From a bacterium (lineage in GTDB: Bacteria > Actinomycetota > Acidimicrobiia > Spongiisociales > Spongiisociaceae): a stretch of 46,725 nucleotides of DNA. The DNA is taken from the NCBI GenBank assembly GCA_028821265.1, contig JAPPGU010000024.1, positions 1 to 46,725 on the forward strand, given 5' to 3'. The position numbers were made by a program, and so were the translations under genes. Under the pieces are notes generated by a model, which ran no database searches, was not told the origin of the DNA, and saw nothing but the letters and a program-made list of their open reading frames with translations. Shown piece after piece: positions 1-8,671 of the stretch (its first letter is position 1; each line of letters opens with the position of its first letter).

Positions 1-2
1 AG

Positions 3-854
3 TACTGCGTCTACATGATCGGCGACACGTGTCTGGGGGGATCCGGGAAGGGCGGATTGTTACGTGGCGACCTCGGCGAGTCGATCCGCACCGGGTTCTC
101 GGTCGCCGAGGACGTGGGCGCCAGGCTGCCGGCGACCCTCGAGATGGTGGCCGCCGGGATGCTGTTTGCCCTGGTCGTGGCCCTGCCTCTGGGGGTATGG
201 GCGGCGGTGCGCAAGGGCAAGCTGTTGGACAAGTTCTGCCGTTTCATCTCGACCCTGGGGGTGGCGGTACCCGACTTCTGGCTTGCCATGATCCTGCTGC
301 TGATCTTCTTCATAGTCCTCCAATGGCTACCGGGACCGGTGGGACGCCTGCCCATCGGCGCCACGCCCCCGGACGGCCCCACCGGCCTGTACGTGATCGA
401 CTCGCTGGTGAGGGGCGAATGGGAGACGTTCCGGACGGCGGTCAAGCACCTGCTCCTGCCCATGGTGGCGATCGGGTTCCCGGCCGTCGCCCCCATCCTG
501 AGGCTCACCCGCAACGCCACCCTGTCGGTGCTCAACTCCGACTACATCGCCTTCGGCCGGGCTGCCGGCCTGCGGGGGGCGCCGCTCTACCTGAAGTACG
601 TGCTCCGCAACGCGCTGCCGGGCGCGGTGACCATGACCGGACTGATCGCCGGTTACATGATCGGCGGGGCGGTCCTGGTGGAGAGGGTGTTCTCCTGGCC
701 GGGGGTGGGTCTGTACGGCTACAACTCCCTGGTCAACACCGACTACCCGGCCATCCAGGCGTACGTCCTGCTGTCCGCCGTCACCTACACGGTCGCGTTC
801 CTGATAGTCGACCTGGTGCAGTCGTTGATCGACCCGAGGGTGAGGCTGAAGTGA
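3..854 (+). CDS. ABC transporter permease, DppB/OppB-type (5' end missing)
   Basis: Inner-membrane permease of a peptide/nickel-type ABC importer. The reading frame is open to the left window edge, so the N-terminus (probably one membrane segment) is missing; the first ATG at 15 is inside the domain and is not the real start. About 280 residues are visible against 310-340 usual for DppB. Several hydrophobic spans are seen. The cytoplasmic EAA loop that docks on the ATPase is present as 'AFGRAAGLRG' followed by 'RNALPG'. It overlaps the next permease by GTGA, so the genes are translationally coupled. The neighbouring hyuA/hyuB genes suggest a substrate such as a hydantoin, oxoproline or short peptide derivative, but this is inferred only from position. 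The binding protein must lie upstream, outside the window. Confidence 0.93.
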   Translation, partial: YCVYMIGDTCLGGSGKGGLLRGDLGESIRTGFSVAEDVGARLPATLEMVAAGMLFALVVALPLGVWAAVRKGKLLDKFCRFISTLGVAVPDFWLAMILLLIFFIVLQWLPGPVGRLPIGATPPDGPTGLYVIDSLVRGEWETFRTAVKHLLLPMVAIGFPAVAPILRLTRNATLSVLNSDYIAFGRAAGLRGAPLYLKYVLRNALPGAVTMTGLIAGYMIGGAVLVERVFSWPGVGLYGYNSLVNTDYPAIQAYVLLSAVTYTVAFLIVDLVQSLIDPRVRLK

Positions 855-1681
855 CCGCCCGCAAGTACGACGCGCGGCTGGTCATCGGGCTGACCATGTT
901 CGGGTTCATGGTGGCCGTGGCCGTCTTCGCCCCGCTCATCGCCCGTAACGATCCGCTGGCGATCGACCTGACCAACCAGTTCGTGCCGCCGTCGGCGGAT
1001 CACTGGTTCGGAACGGCCAGCCTCGGTTTCGACGTCTTCGCCCGGGTCGTCTACGCCGCCCGCCACGACCTGCTGATCGCGGTCTCCGCTGTTGCCCTCT
1101 CCATCGCCATCGGCCACCCGATCGGGTTGCTGGTCGGTTACGTGGGCGGTTGGGGCGACTCGGTGACCATGCGCTTTCTGGACGTGATCCAGGCCTTCCC
1201 GGCCCTCGTGCTGGCGATCGGCGTGCTGGCCGCCCTGGGTCAGGGAGTCCGCAACCTGATCCTCGTGATCGGGATCGTGGGCGTGCCCACCTTCGTCCGC
1301 CTGGTGCGGGCCGAGGTCCGCTCGCTCCGGGAGCACGCCTATGTGGAGGCGGGCCGGGCGGTGGGCAACTCCCGGTCCAAGATCCTGGTGCGTTACATCG
1401 CCCCCGGGACGGTCGGCACGGTGGTCACCCAGGCGGCGGTCAGCTGCGGCTGGGCGATCCTGCTCGCCGCCGCCCTCGGCTTCATCGGCCTGGGCGTACC
1501 GCTTCCCGAGCCCGAGTGGGGGGCGATGATCGCGGAGGGCATACCCGAGATGAGGAGGGGAGGCAGCTGGTGGATCCCGGTCTTCCCCGGAATCGCCATC
1601 GCCATAACCGTGTTCTCCCTGAGCCTGATCGGTGAGTCGGTGGCCGACCTCGTGGAGCCCACCCGGAGGAAGTCACGATGA
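851..1681 (+). CDS. ABC transporter permease, DppC/OppC-type
   Basis: Second permease of the peptide-type importer, 276 residues. A GTG start at 851 overlaps the stop of the previous gene, and the protein then begins 'VTARKYDARLVIGLT'. The open frame continues upstream, but that part is out-of-frame shadow of the first permease. Features seen: an N-terminal membrane helix, the family's 'HWFGTASLGFDVFARV' segment after it (normally H-x-x-G-T-D-x-x-G-R-D), and an EAA loop 'EAGRAVGNSRSKIL'. The ATG of the next gene overlaps its stop (ATGA). Membrane protein that pairs with the DppB-type subunit to form the channel. Confidence 0.95.
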   Translation: MTARKYDARLVIGLTMFGFMVAVAVFAPLIARNDPLAIDLTNQFVPPSADHWFGTASLGFDVFARVVYAARHDLLIAVSAVALSIAIGHPIGLLVGYVGGWGDSVTMRFLDVIQAFPALVLAIGVLAALGQGVRNLILVIGIVGVPTFVRLVRAEVRSLREHAYVEAGRAVGNSRSKILVRYIAPGTVGTVVTQAAVSCGWAILLAAALGFIGLGVPLPEPEWGAMIAEGIPEMRRGGSWWIPVFPGIAIAITVFSLSLIGESVADLVEPTRRKSR

Positions 1682-2637
1682 GCGCCCTCCTCGAAGTCCG
1701 GGGCCTCGAGGTGGGGATCGGCGGTCTGCCCATCCTCCGCGGCGTGGACATGGAGGTCAGGCCGGGGGAGATACTCGGCGTGGTGGGCGAGACCGGGGCC
1801 GGCAAGTCCATGACCGCCCGCTCCGTCCTCGACCTGCTCCCCGCCGCCGCCACGGTCGACTTCGCGTCCTGCACGTTCGCCGGGCAGGACTTCATCCCTC
1901 CGAAGGCCCGCCAGGAGGCCCGCGGCCACCGGATCGGCTTCGTGCCCCAGCGGCCCCGCGGCAGCCTCAACCCGGTGTTCCGGGTCGGCAACCAGCTGTC
2001 CGCCACCCTCCGCCGCCTCCGGGACATGGGCAGGCGGGAGGCGAAGGACGAGGCCCTCGACCTGCTCCGCGCGGTGCGGATCACCGACCCGGAGCGGGTG
2101 TACCGGTCGTTCCCCCACGAGCTTTCGGGAGGCATGTGCCAGCGGGTCTGCATAGCCATCGCCCTGGCCGGCGAGCCCGACCTGATCATCGCCGACGAGC
2201 CCACCACCGGCCTCGACGTCACCATCCAGGCCGAGATACTCCGGCTGCTGGGCGACCTGATCACCGAGCGCCACGCGGCCGGGATGCTGATCACGCACGA
2301 TCTCGGGGTGGTGGCCGACGTGTGCGACCGGGTGGCGGTCATGTACGCGGGGCGGGTGGTGAACCTGGGCACCACCACCGAGATCTACCGCGAGGCCCTG
2401 CATCCCTACGCCAACCGGCTGGTGTCCATCGCCACCTCCCTCGACTCGGGCGGCACTCCCCGGGAGATCCCGGGGAGGGTCCCAAACCCTGGCGATGAGC
2501 TGGCCGCCTGCGCCTTCGCCCCCCGCTGCTTCCGGGCCGGGCCCGGCTGCTTCGACGTGGAGCCGCCCCGCATCGACCGGGACGGCCAGATCGCCTTCTG
2601 CCACCATCCCGTCAACGCCGGCGAGGTCCCGCGATGA
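1678..2637 (+). CDS. ABC transporter ATP-binding protein, DppD/OppD-type
   Basis: Cytoplasmic ATPase of the importer, 319 residues, the usual DppD length. Walker A 'GETGAGKS' is near residue 40, the signature 'LSGGM' near 158, and Walker B with D-loop 'DEPTTGLD' near 180; an H-loop histidine follows in 'ITHDLG'. The C-terminal part has the oligopeptide-ATPase extension with the cysteines typical of DppD ('CAFAPRC', then 'GC' and 'CHHP'), which in this subfamily can hold an iron-sulfur cluster. It starts and ends with ATGA overlaps, so it is part of one tightly coupled operon. Confidence 0.95.
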   Translation: MSALLEVRGLEVGIGGLPILRGVDMEVRPGEILGVVGETGAGKSMTARSVLDLLPAAATVDFASCTFAGQDFIPPKARQEARGHRIGFVPQRPRGSLNPVFRVGNQLSATLRRLRDMGRREAKDEALDLLRAVRITDPERVYRSFPHELSGGMCQRVCIAIALAGEPDLIIADEPTTGLDVTIQAEILRLLGDLITERHAAGMLITHDLGVVADVCDRVAVMYAGRVVNLGTTTEIYREALHPYANRLVSIATSLDSGGTPREIPGRVPNPGDELAACAFAPRCFRAGPGCFDVEPPRIDRDGQIAFCHHPVNAGEVPR

Positions 2638-3602
2638 CCGCGGCCGCCGACACCCTGGCGATCAGGGACCTCACCAAGGTCTTCCGGATCAGGACGAGAG
2701 GCTTCCGCCACGCCGACCTCAAGGCGGTCGACGACGTCACCCTCTCCATCGCGCCCGGGCGCACCCTGGCCGTGGTGGGCGAGTCCGGATCGGGCAAGAC
2801 CACGCTGGCCCGCCTCATCCTCCGCCTCCTGGAGCCCACCGAGGGGACGGTGCTCCTCGAGGACGCCGACATCACCGCCATGGAAGGCGCCGAGCTGGAG
2901 GACGTGCGGGGCCGGATGCAGATCGTCTTCCAGGACCCCTACGACTCCCTCTCGCCCTGGCAGACGGTGGGCCGTACCGTGGCCGAGCCGCTGCTGCTGC
3001 ACGAGGACCTCACCATGAAGCAGGCATCCGGGCGGGTGGCAGAGATGCTGGAGCGGGTGGGCCTCAGCCCCGAGCACGCCCGCCGCTACCCCCACGAGCT
3101 CTCCGGAGGCCAGGCCCAGCGGGTGGGCATCGCCCGGGCCATGGTCACCGAGCCCGCCCTGGTGGTGCTCGACGAGCCCACCTCATCGCTGGACATGTCG
3201 GTCCAGTCCCAGATCCTCCTCCTGCTCCAGTCGCTCCAGGAGGAGATGGACATCTCCTACCTGTTCATCTCCCACGACCTGTCGGTGGTCCGCTACATCG
3301 CCCACGACCTGGCCGTCATGTACCTGGGCAAGGTGGTGGAGTCGGGCCCCGCCGCCGAGATATTCGCCTCGCCCCGCCACCCCTACACCGAGGCGCTGCT
3401 GCGGGCCGCCCCCCGTCCCGACCCCTCCCACAAGACCGACCACGTCTACCTGGTCGGCGAGCAGCCCTCCGCCCTGGACCGGGCCCCGGGCTGCCCCCTG
3501 TACGGGAGGTGCCCGATCTCCGAGGACGTCTGCGCCGACACGCCCCAGGAACTGGTGGACATCGGCGCCCAACACCGCGTCGCCTGCTGGAAGCGGACTT
3601 GA
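2634..3602 (+). CDS. ABC transporter ATP-binding protein, DppF/OppF-type
   Basis: Second ATPase subunit, 322 residues. Walker A 'GESGSGKTT', signature 'LSGGQAQRVGIARAM', Walker B/D-loop 'DEPTSSLD' and the H-loop 'ISHDLS' are all present, so it should be catalytically active. The C-terminus carries the DppF cysteine motif ('GCPLYGRCP' and a later C). It forms the heterodimer with the DppD-type subunit under the two permeases. Its stop overlaps the TTG start of hyuA, linking transport to the hydrolase. Confidence 0.95.
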   Translation: MTAAADTLAIRDLTKVFRIRTRGFRHADLKAVDDVTLSIAPGRTLAVVGESGSGKTTLARLILRLLEPTEGTVLLEDADITAMEGAELEDVRGRMQIVFQDPYDSLSPWQTVGRTVAEPLLLHEDLTMKQASGRVAEMLERVGLSPEHARRYPHELSGGQAQRVGIARAMVTEPALVVLDEPTSSLDMSVQSQILLLLQSLQEEMDISYLFISHDLSVVRYIAHDLAVMYLGKVVESGPAAEIFASPRHPYTEALLRAAPRPDPSHKTDHVYLVGEQPSALDRAPGCPLYGRCPISEDVCADTPQELVDIGAQHRVACWKRT

Positions 3603-5638
3603 AGTTCCGCGTAGCAACCGACATCGGCGGCACCTTCACCGACGTGGTGGTGTTCGACCCGGACCTCGGCAGGTACACCACCGCCAAGGCCCCCAGCCGG
3701 GGCAACGACCTGGCCGGAGGGGTGATGGACGCCCTCGGCCTGGTGGTCGACGACCCGTCGGGAGTCGAGTCCTTCGTCCATGGCTCCACGGTGGGTCTCA
3801 ACGCCTTCCTCCAGCGGCGCGGCGAGCGGGTAATCCTCCTGGCCACCCGGGGCGCCAGCGACATCTACCACGTCGCCCGCGGCAACCGCCTGGACATGTT
3901 CAACATCCGTTACCGCAAACCCGTCCCCCTCATCCCGCGTCGCGACATCATCCCCGTCGGGGGGCGGCTCGACTGCGACGGCAACGAGCTGGCTCCTCTC
4001 GACCACGCCGACATCCACGGAGCCGCCGAGCGCATCCGCTCGGAGAAGGTCCGCTCGGTGGCCGTAGCCTTCCTCTTCTCCTACGTCGACCCCTCCCACG
4101 AGCTGGCCGCCGCCCGGATCCTGGCGGAACTGCTGCCCGAGGTGTCCGTCTCCCTCTCCCACCAGGTGGCGACCGAGTGGCGGGAGTACGAACGGACCGC
4201 TTCGACGGTGATGGACGCCTACATCGCCCCCTCCGTCTCCCGCTACATGGCCGACCTCTCCACCCGCCTCAGCGACCGGGGGATGGAGGCACCACTCCGG
4301 GTGATGCAGTCCAACGGGGGCGTCATCTCGGCCCGCTCCGCGTCCGAACGGCCCCTCCAGACCCTCCTGTCCGGCCCCGTGGGCGGGGCGGCGGGCGGGG
4401 TCGCCCTGTCCGAGGTCCTGGACCGGCCCAACCTGATCTGCATCGACCTGGGCGGGACCAGCTTCGACGTGAGCCTGATCACCGCCGGCCACGCCGACAG
4501 CTCCCCCTCGGCCCTGCTGGAGGGCCTCCCCGTACTCATGCCGGTGGTCGACATCCACACCATCGGAGCGGGTGGCGGGTCCCTCGCCTACCAGGAGGCC
4601 GGAGGCCTGCGGGTGGGACCCGAGAGCGCCGGCGCCCATCCCGGCCCAGCCTGCTACGGCAGGGGAGGGACCCAACCAACCGTCACCGACGCCAACCTGT
4701 ACCTGGGCCGGATCGACCCGACCTACTTCCTGGGCGGCAACCTCACCCTCGACGTCGACGCGGCCCGGCAGGCGCTGGAGGATCTGGGACACAGCCTGGA
4801 GCTGGACGGGGAGAAACTGGCGCTGGGGATCATCGAGGTGATCAACGCCAAGATGTCCCAGGCCATCCGCACCCTCACCGTGGAACGGGGCATCGAACCC
4901 CGGGAGTTCAGCCTGGTGGCCTTCGGAGGCGCCGGGCCCATGCACGCCGTGGCGCTAGCCCAGGAGCTGGGCATAGCCGAGGTGATCGTCCCCCCCGACC
5001 CGGGCGGCTTCTCGGCCTGGGGCATGCTGCAGTCGGCGGTCCGCCAGGACTTCAGCGAGGCCTTCTTCCGGGACTTCGCCGACCTCGACACCACCGACAT
5101 GGAGGCCCGCTTCGCCAGCCTCGGCGAGCATGCCGTCTCCAGCCTGCTCGGAGAGGGCGTGGGCCACGATGCCATCTCCCTCGTACGGCGCCTCGACATG
5201 CGCTACCAGGGCCAGGAGCACACCCTCACCGTCACCTTGCCCGACGGCGCCTCCCCTTCCCCAAACGGCCATCTCGCCGGCCTGCGCCGGCGCTTCGAGG
5301 ACATCTACCGCGCCCGCTACGGCCACTCCAACCCCGATGCCTCGCTCGAGACCGTCAACCTGAGGCTCACCGCCCTCGGCGACGTGGGACGTCCCCTCCT
5401 CCAGCCCAACTACCGCCCCGGCCACCCCTCCGACGCGCCGTCCAAGACCACCCCGGTGCTGTTCGCCACCGGTTCCTATCCCACCGCCCGGTTCCACCGC
5501 GAGTACCTGATGCCCGGATGCGCCATCGCCGGCCCCGCCATCGTCGAGGAGGCCACCGCCACCACCGTCATCCCCCCCGAAGGCTCCGCCACCATCGACG
5601 AGTACGGCTGCCTGATCATCAAAGCCCCACCGCTGTAG
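3599..5638 (+). CDS. hyuA: Hydantoinase/oxoprolinase subunit A (HyuA family)
   Basis: ATP-dependent amidohydrolase subunit of the hydantoinase A/5-oxoprolinase family, 679 residues, normal for a stand-alone HyuA. The N-terminal ATP-binding motif is 'DIGGTFTDVVVFD' and a second phosphate-binding motif is 'CIDLGGTSFDVSL' near residue 280; later 'GAGGGS' and 'VAFGGAGPMHA' are family hallmarks. The start chosen is TTG at 3599, which overlaps the upstream stop (TTGA) and puts the DIGGT motif about eight residues in; the frame stays open far upstream but that is an out-of-frame shadow of the ATPase gene. Its partner HyuB is normally adjacent but here lies 1.3 kb downstream. Substrate (N-methylhydantoin, oxoproline, acetophenone-like) cannot be told from sequence. 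Confidence 0.93.
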   Translation: MKFRVATDIGGTFTDVVVFDPDLGRYTTAKAPSRGNDLAGGVMDALGLVVDDPSGVESFVHGSTVGLNAFLQRRGERVILLATRGASDIYHVARGNRLDMFNIRYRKPVPLIPRRDIIPVGGRLDCDGNELAPLDHADIHGAAERIRSEKVRSVAVAFLFSYVDPSHELAAARILAELLPEVSVSLSHQVATEWREYERTASTVMDAYIAPSVSRYMADLSTRLSDRGMEAPLRVMQSNGGVISARSASERPLQTLLSGPVGGAAGGVALSEVLDRPNLICIDLGGTSFDVSLITAGHADSSPSALLEGLPVLMPVVDIHTIGAGGGSLAYQEAGGLRVGPESAGAHPGPACYGRGGTQPTVTDANLYLGRIDPTYFLGGNLTLDVDAARQALEDLGHSLELDGEKLALGIIEVINAKMSQAIRTLTVERGIEPREFSLVAFGGAGPMHAVALAQELGIAEVIVPPDPGGFSAWGMLQSAVRQDFSEAFFRDFADLDTTDMEARFASLGEHAVSSLLGEGVGHDAISLVRRLDMRYQGQEHTLTVTLPDGASPSPNGHLAGLRRRFEDIYRARYGHSNPDASLETVNLRLTALGDVGRPLLQPNYRPGHPSDAPSKTTPVLFATGSYPTARFHREYLMPGCAIAGPAIVEEATATTVIPPEGSATIDEYGCLIIKAPPL

Positions 5639-5734
5639 CATGCTCGAAGAGACAGCCGTGGCCACTCCTCAGGTTTGGACACGACTGACGCGGCACGATC
5701 CCCTCAGTGTTGGGGTACGTTTGACACTGCTAAT

Positions 5735-5743
5735 TGGTATACT
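5735..5743 (+). promoter_or_regulatory. Possible extended -10 promoter before hicBA
   Basis: TGGTATACT fits an extended -10 element (TGn-TATACT) about 30 bases before the hicB ATG. A TTGACA at 5721-5726 is only 11 bases away, too close to act as its -35. The motif would let the antitoxin-toxin pair be transcribed independently of the surrounding hyu operon. Confidence 0.35.
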
Positions 5744-5773
5744 GTAGTGACGAAGCACAAGAAGGAGCCACCG

Positions 5774-6055
5774 ATGGCTGCGACTGACACCGCCGTCGCA
5801 ACAACCGCAAGTGACACCACCGCAATCACTAGATGGGCTAAGGCCGCAGTCACTCAGGCCGAGGTGGAGGCCATCAGCGATCCGGCCGGCTATTTCGCTA
5901 CCGTCCCGGCCTGCAAGGGTGCGTGGGCTAGCGGGTCTACTCCTGAGGCGGCCATCCGTGAGCTCGAAGATGTTCTGGCTGATTGGGCCGAGGTTCACTT
6001 GCGAACCGGTAACCAGCCACCGCTACCTGCCATGGGCGGCATCAGCCTCGGCTGA
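5774..6055 (+). CDS. hicB: HicB-family antitoxin
   Basis: Antitoxin of a type II toxin-antitoxin pair, 93 residues. The core 'YFATVPACKGAWASG' followed by 'EAAIRELEDVLADW' matches the degenerate RNase-H-like fold of HicB, which normally masks the HicA active site. The ATG at 5774 is chosen because AAGGAG lies just upstream; the frame is open to 5675 but without a better start. Gene order is antitoxin then toxin, the reverse of the E. coli hicAB order but common elsewhere. The pair lies between hyuA and hyuB on the same strand. HicB often also represses its own promoter, but its C-terminus here is short and no clear DNA-binding domain is visible. Confidence 0.82.
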   Translation: MAATDTAVATTASDTTAITRWAKAAVTQAEVEAISDPAGYFATVPACKGAWASGSTPEAAIRELEDVLADWAEVHLRTGNQPPLPAMGGISLG

Positions 6056-6285
6056 TGAGCCGACGGCTAACCCCCGTTAGCCACCGCGATCTCCTGAGGA
6101 AGCTCCGCAGCTTTGGCTGGGAAGGACCGATACGGGGATCGAAGCACTCTCATATGGTGCAGCCGGGGCGAGGATTTCCGTTGACAATCCCGAACCCCCA
6201 TTCCGGTCAGGAAGTGAGCGTACCCCTGCTCCGGCAGATCCTACGCCAGGCCGGGATCTCGCGAGACGAGTGGCTGGACGGATGA
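6055..6285 (+). CDS. hicA: HicA-family mRNA interferase toxin
   Basis: Toxin partner of the preceding HicB, 76 residues, typical length. HicA is a double-stranded-RNA-binding-fold ribosome-independent mRNase; its catalytic histidine sits in a 'G-S-x-H' segment, seen here as 'GSKHSHM' near residue 29. The N-terminal 'HRDLLRKLRSFGW' and C-terminal 'LLRQILRQAGISRDEW' helices are characteristic. The ATG overlaps the hicB stop by one base (TGATG), so translation is coupled. The product looks intact. Confidence 0.85.
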   Translation: MSRRLTPVSHRDLLRKLRSFGWEGPIRGSKHSHMVQPGRGFPLTIPNPHSGQEVSVPLLRQILRQAGISRDEWLDG

Positions 6286-6460
6286 GGGCACGACCCGGCG
6301 AGTTGCAGCGTGTTGCGGTTGTGAATCTGGTTGCGGTCGTGGTGGTTGATGCTGGGAGGTTTCGACAACGCACATTCCGTCCACACGCATGCCTCTTGTC
6401 TGCTGGTCGAGATGGTGGTAGGTAGTGTGGGGAAGGAGCCGGTCGACAGGCGAGGTGAAC

Positions 6461-6640
6461 ATGGCCGACCCGGTTTCCGAGTCGCTGGTGGACGCCAAGA
6501 GCGAGGCAGTCAAGGGAGAGTTGCGGTCAGAGGTCGCCCGAGCTGTAGCTGATCTGCGGAAGGACATGCTACGAATGACGCAGTGGGTCATCGGCTGGGT
6601 GACCGTCGTCGGTGGTGTCGTCATCGCGGTGCTGCGATGA
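6461..6640 (+). CDS. Small coiled-coil protein with C-terminal membrane anchor
   Basis: 59-residue protein of unknown function. The first 38 residues are charged and helical ('DAKSEAVKGELRSEVARAV'), likely a short coiled coil, and the last 20 ('TQWVIGWVTVVGGVVIAVL') form a single membrane helix. This layout resembles small DUF1640/CCDC90-like proteins often found near toxin-antitoxin genes, but I cannot assign it to a family with certainty. The ATG at 6461 has an AGGTG ribosome site just upstream. It lies between hicBA and hyuB. Confidence 0.55.
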   Translation: MADPVSESLVDAKSEAVKGELRSEVARAVADLRKDMLRMTQWVIGWVTVVGGVVIAVLR

Positions 6641-6697
6641 CGAGCAAGAAACGCGACGCCACCGACTCCGTCGCGCCGCTGCCGAGCCAACTACCCT

Positions 6698-6940
6698 ATG
6701 GCTACGGTGACTCGCATGCTGAACCTCGCGGACGAAATCCAAGCCGCTCGTGGCAAGTACGAAGCTCTTGCCGAGAGGTTCAACGACCTCGCAGCCGAGC
6801 TGACCAAGACGTCCCATTTCCGCAGCCCTGACGACTATTCCAAGGCGACAATGGAACTCCGCGCCCAGTTGATCGCTATCCAGGAAGAGATAGAGTCCAC
6901 GCTGGCCTACATCGATCGATCGGCTGACCTCACCGGCTAG
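6698..6940 (+). CDS. Small coiled-coil hypothetical protein
   Basis: 80-residue soluble helical protein with no family I recognise. Two predicted helices ('QAARGKYEALAERFNDLAAE' and 'MELRAQLIAIQEEIESTLAY') flank a short 'SPDD' turn, so a helical hairpin or dimer is likely. No good ribosome site precedes the ATG at 6698; ATG 6716 is an alternative start. It may work with the 59-residue membrane protein upstream, as they are adjacent on the same strand, but this is only inferred. Confidence 0.42.
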   Translation: MATVTRMLNLADEIQAARGKYEALAERFNDLAAELTKTSHFRSPDDYSKATMELRAQLIAIQEEIESTLAYIDRSADLTG

Positions 6941-6983
6941 GCCGGGCAACGAACGGTTGGCCGATGATCGGAGCCCCACTGCG

Positions 6984-8663
6984 ATGAAACCTGACCCGAT
7001 CACGATCGAGATCCTTCGTAATGCCTTCATCATGGCGGCCGAGGAGATGAACGCGGCGCTGATCCGCTCCGCCTACACGCCGGTCATCTACGAGTCGAAG
7101 GACTGCGCGGTGGCGCTCATCGACAGCAAGCACCGGGTGCTGGGCCAGTCCTCCGGGGTGCCGCTGTTCCTGGGCAACCTGGAGGCCTGCACCCTCGCCA
7201 CCGAGGAGATGTTCGGGCGGTCCGTATGGGGCCAGGGCGACATCTGGATCATGAACGACGCCTACCTGACCGGCACCCACATGCACGACGTTACGGTCTT
7301 CGCCCCCATCTTCTACCAGGGCGACCTGGCCGGCTTCGCCGCCTCCCGGGCCCACTGGCTGGACATCGGCGCCAAGGACCCGGGAGTGCCGATGGATTCG
7401 GTCGAGATCTTCCAGGAGGGGGTCCGCCTGCCCCCCACCATGGTGGTGAGAAACGGCGAGCCCGTGCAGGACATCTGGGACATCATCGAGGCCAACGTGC
7501 GCTTCCCCCGCTCCGCCATCGGCGACATGACCGCCCAGTTCGCGGTGGCTTCGATCGGCGAGCACCGCCTGGGAGCCCTCTTCGACCGCTACGGGCGGGA
7601 CACCGTGGAGGCTGCCGCCGAGGAGATATTCCGCCAGAGCGAGCAGCTCGACCGCGAAGCCATCCGAGCCATCCCCGACGGCGAGTACACCGCCGAGGGC
7701 TTCCTGGACTCCGACGGGGTGGGGGACGACCCGGTCCGCATCAAGGTCAGGATCAACGTGGAGGGCGAGCGCCTGCTCTTCGACCTCACCGAGGCCGACG
7801 GACCCGGCCAGGGCCCCATCAACTGCGGGGCCGTGCAGACCCTGTCCGCCTGCCGCTTGGCGTTCAAGTACCTGTTCAACTCCCATCACCCCGTCAACGG
7901 AGGCACGTTCCGGCCCCTGGAGGTGAAGACCCGGCCCGGATCGATCCTCCATGCCCGGTCCCCGGCCGCCTGCCAGTTCTACTTCACCCCCCTGGGCCTG
8001 ATGATCGACCTGATCTGCTCGGCTCTCTCGCCCGCCCTGGCCGAGACCGTCCCCGCCGCCCACTACGGCGACGGCATGGTCTTCCAGTTCACGGGCATCA
8101 ACCCCCGCACCGACGAGCTGTTCCTCGACAACGAACCCCATGTGGGCGGATGGGGCGCCTCCAACGGCCGCGACGGCGAGGACGGGATGATCTGGACCCT
8201 GTCGGGCAACTTCCACGACATGCCTATCGAGGTGTTCGAGTCCAAGTTCCCCGCCCTGATAACCGATTACGGCTACCGCCAGGACTCCGCCGGGCCGGGC
8301 AAGTGGCGAGGAGGCAACGGCATCATCCGCGAGTACCAGATGACCACCGACACCGAGATGAGCCTCTGGTTCGAACGCTCCGGCAATCCCGCCTGGGGCC
8401 TGTTCGGAGGCAAGGACGGAGCACCCCCCGAGGTGGTCATCAACCCCGGAACCCCCAGAGAGACCCGCCGCCTCAAGACCAACCGCATGCCTCTCCGCGA
8501 GGGAGATGTCGTCCGCTGCTACACCGGCGGAGGAGGAGGCTACGGCAACCCCCTGGACCGCGACCCCCAAGCCGTCGAAGCCGACCTGGCCGACCGCCAC
8601 ATTTCCCCCGACTACGCCCGCCGCCACCACCGGCTACAGACCAACGATCCTGTCAATCGCTGA
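6984..8663 (+). CDS. hyuB: Hydantoinase/oxoprolinase subunit B (HyuB family)
   Basis: Partner of HyuA in the ATP-dependent cleavage of a cyclic amide, 559 residues, normal for HyuB. It begins 'MKPDPITIEILRNAF', the usual family N-terminus, which is why ATG 6984 is preferred over the in-frame TTG at 6957. Other hallmarks are 'NDAYLTGTHMHD', 'HWLDIGAKDPG', 'EVFESKFPALI' and the glycine-rich 'YTGGGGGYGNP' near the end. In most genomes hyuA and hyuB touch; here they are split by hicBA and two small genes, so hyuB may depend on read-through or on its own promoter. Confidence 0.93.
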   Translation: MKPDPITIEILRNAFIMAAEEMNAALIRSAYTPVIYESKDCAVALIDSKHRVLGQSSGVPLFLGNLEACTLATEEMFGRSVWGQGDIWIMNDAYLTGTHMHDVTVFAPIFYQGDLAGFAASRAHWLDIGAKDPGVPMDSVEIFQEGVRLPPTMVVRNGEPVQDIWDIIEANVRFPRSAIGDMTAQFAVASIGEHRLGALFDRYGRDTVEAAAEEIFRQSEQLDREAIRAIPDGEYTAEGFLDSDGVGDDPVRIKVRINVEGERLLFDLTEADGPGQGPINCGAVQTLSACRLAFKYLFNSHHPVNGGTFRPLEVKTRPGSILHARSPAACQFYFTPLGLMIDLICSALSPALAETVPAAHYGDGMVFQFTGINPRTDELFLDNEPHVGGWGASNGRDGEDGMIWTLSGNFHDMPIEVFESKFPALITDYGYRQDSAGPGKWRGGNGIIREYQMTTDTEMSLWFERSGNPAWGLFGGKDGAPPEVVINPGTPRETRRLKTNRMPLREGDVVRCYTGGGGGYGNPLDRDPQAVEADLADRHISPDYARRHHRLQTNDPVNR

Positions 8664-8671
8664 TCAGGCCA

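Noticed and set aside
2495..3598. Long upstream extension of the hyuA frame
   Set aside because: It overlaps two ABC ATPase genes out of frame and reads as Arg/Pro/Gly-rich nonsense; the HyuA family motif begins right after TTG 3599.
5721..5743. TTGACA/TATACT as a standard promoter for hicBA
   Set aside because: The spacing is 11 bases, too short; the extended -10 form is more plausible.
6637..6831. ATGA-coupled small ORF after the tail-anchored protein
   Set aside because: Composition is low-complexity Arg/Ser/Pro without helices; the overlapping 6698-6940 frame looks more like a protein.
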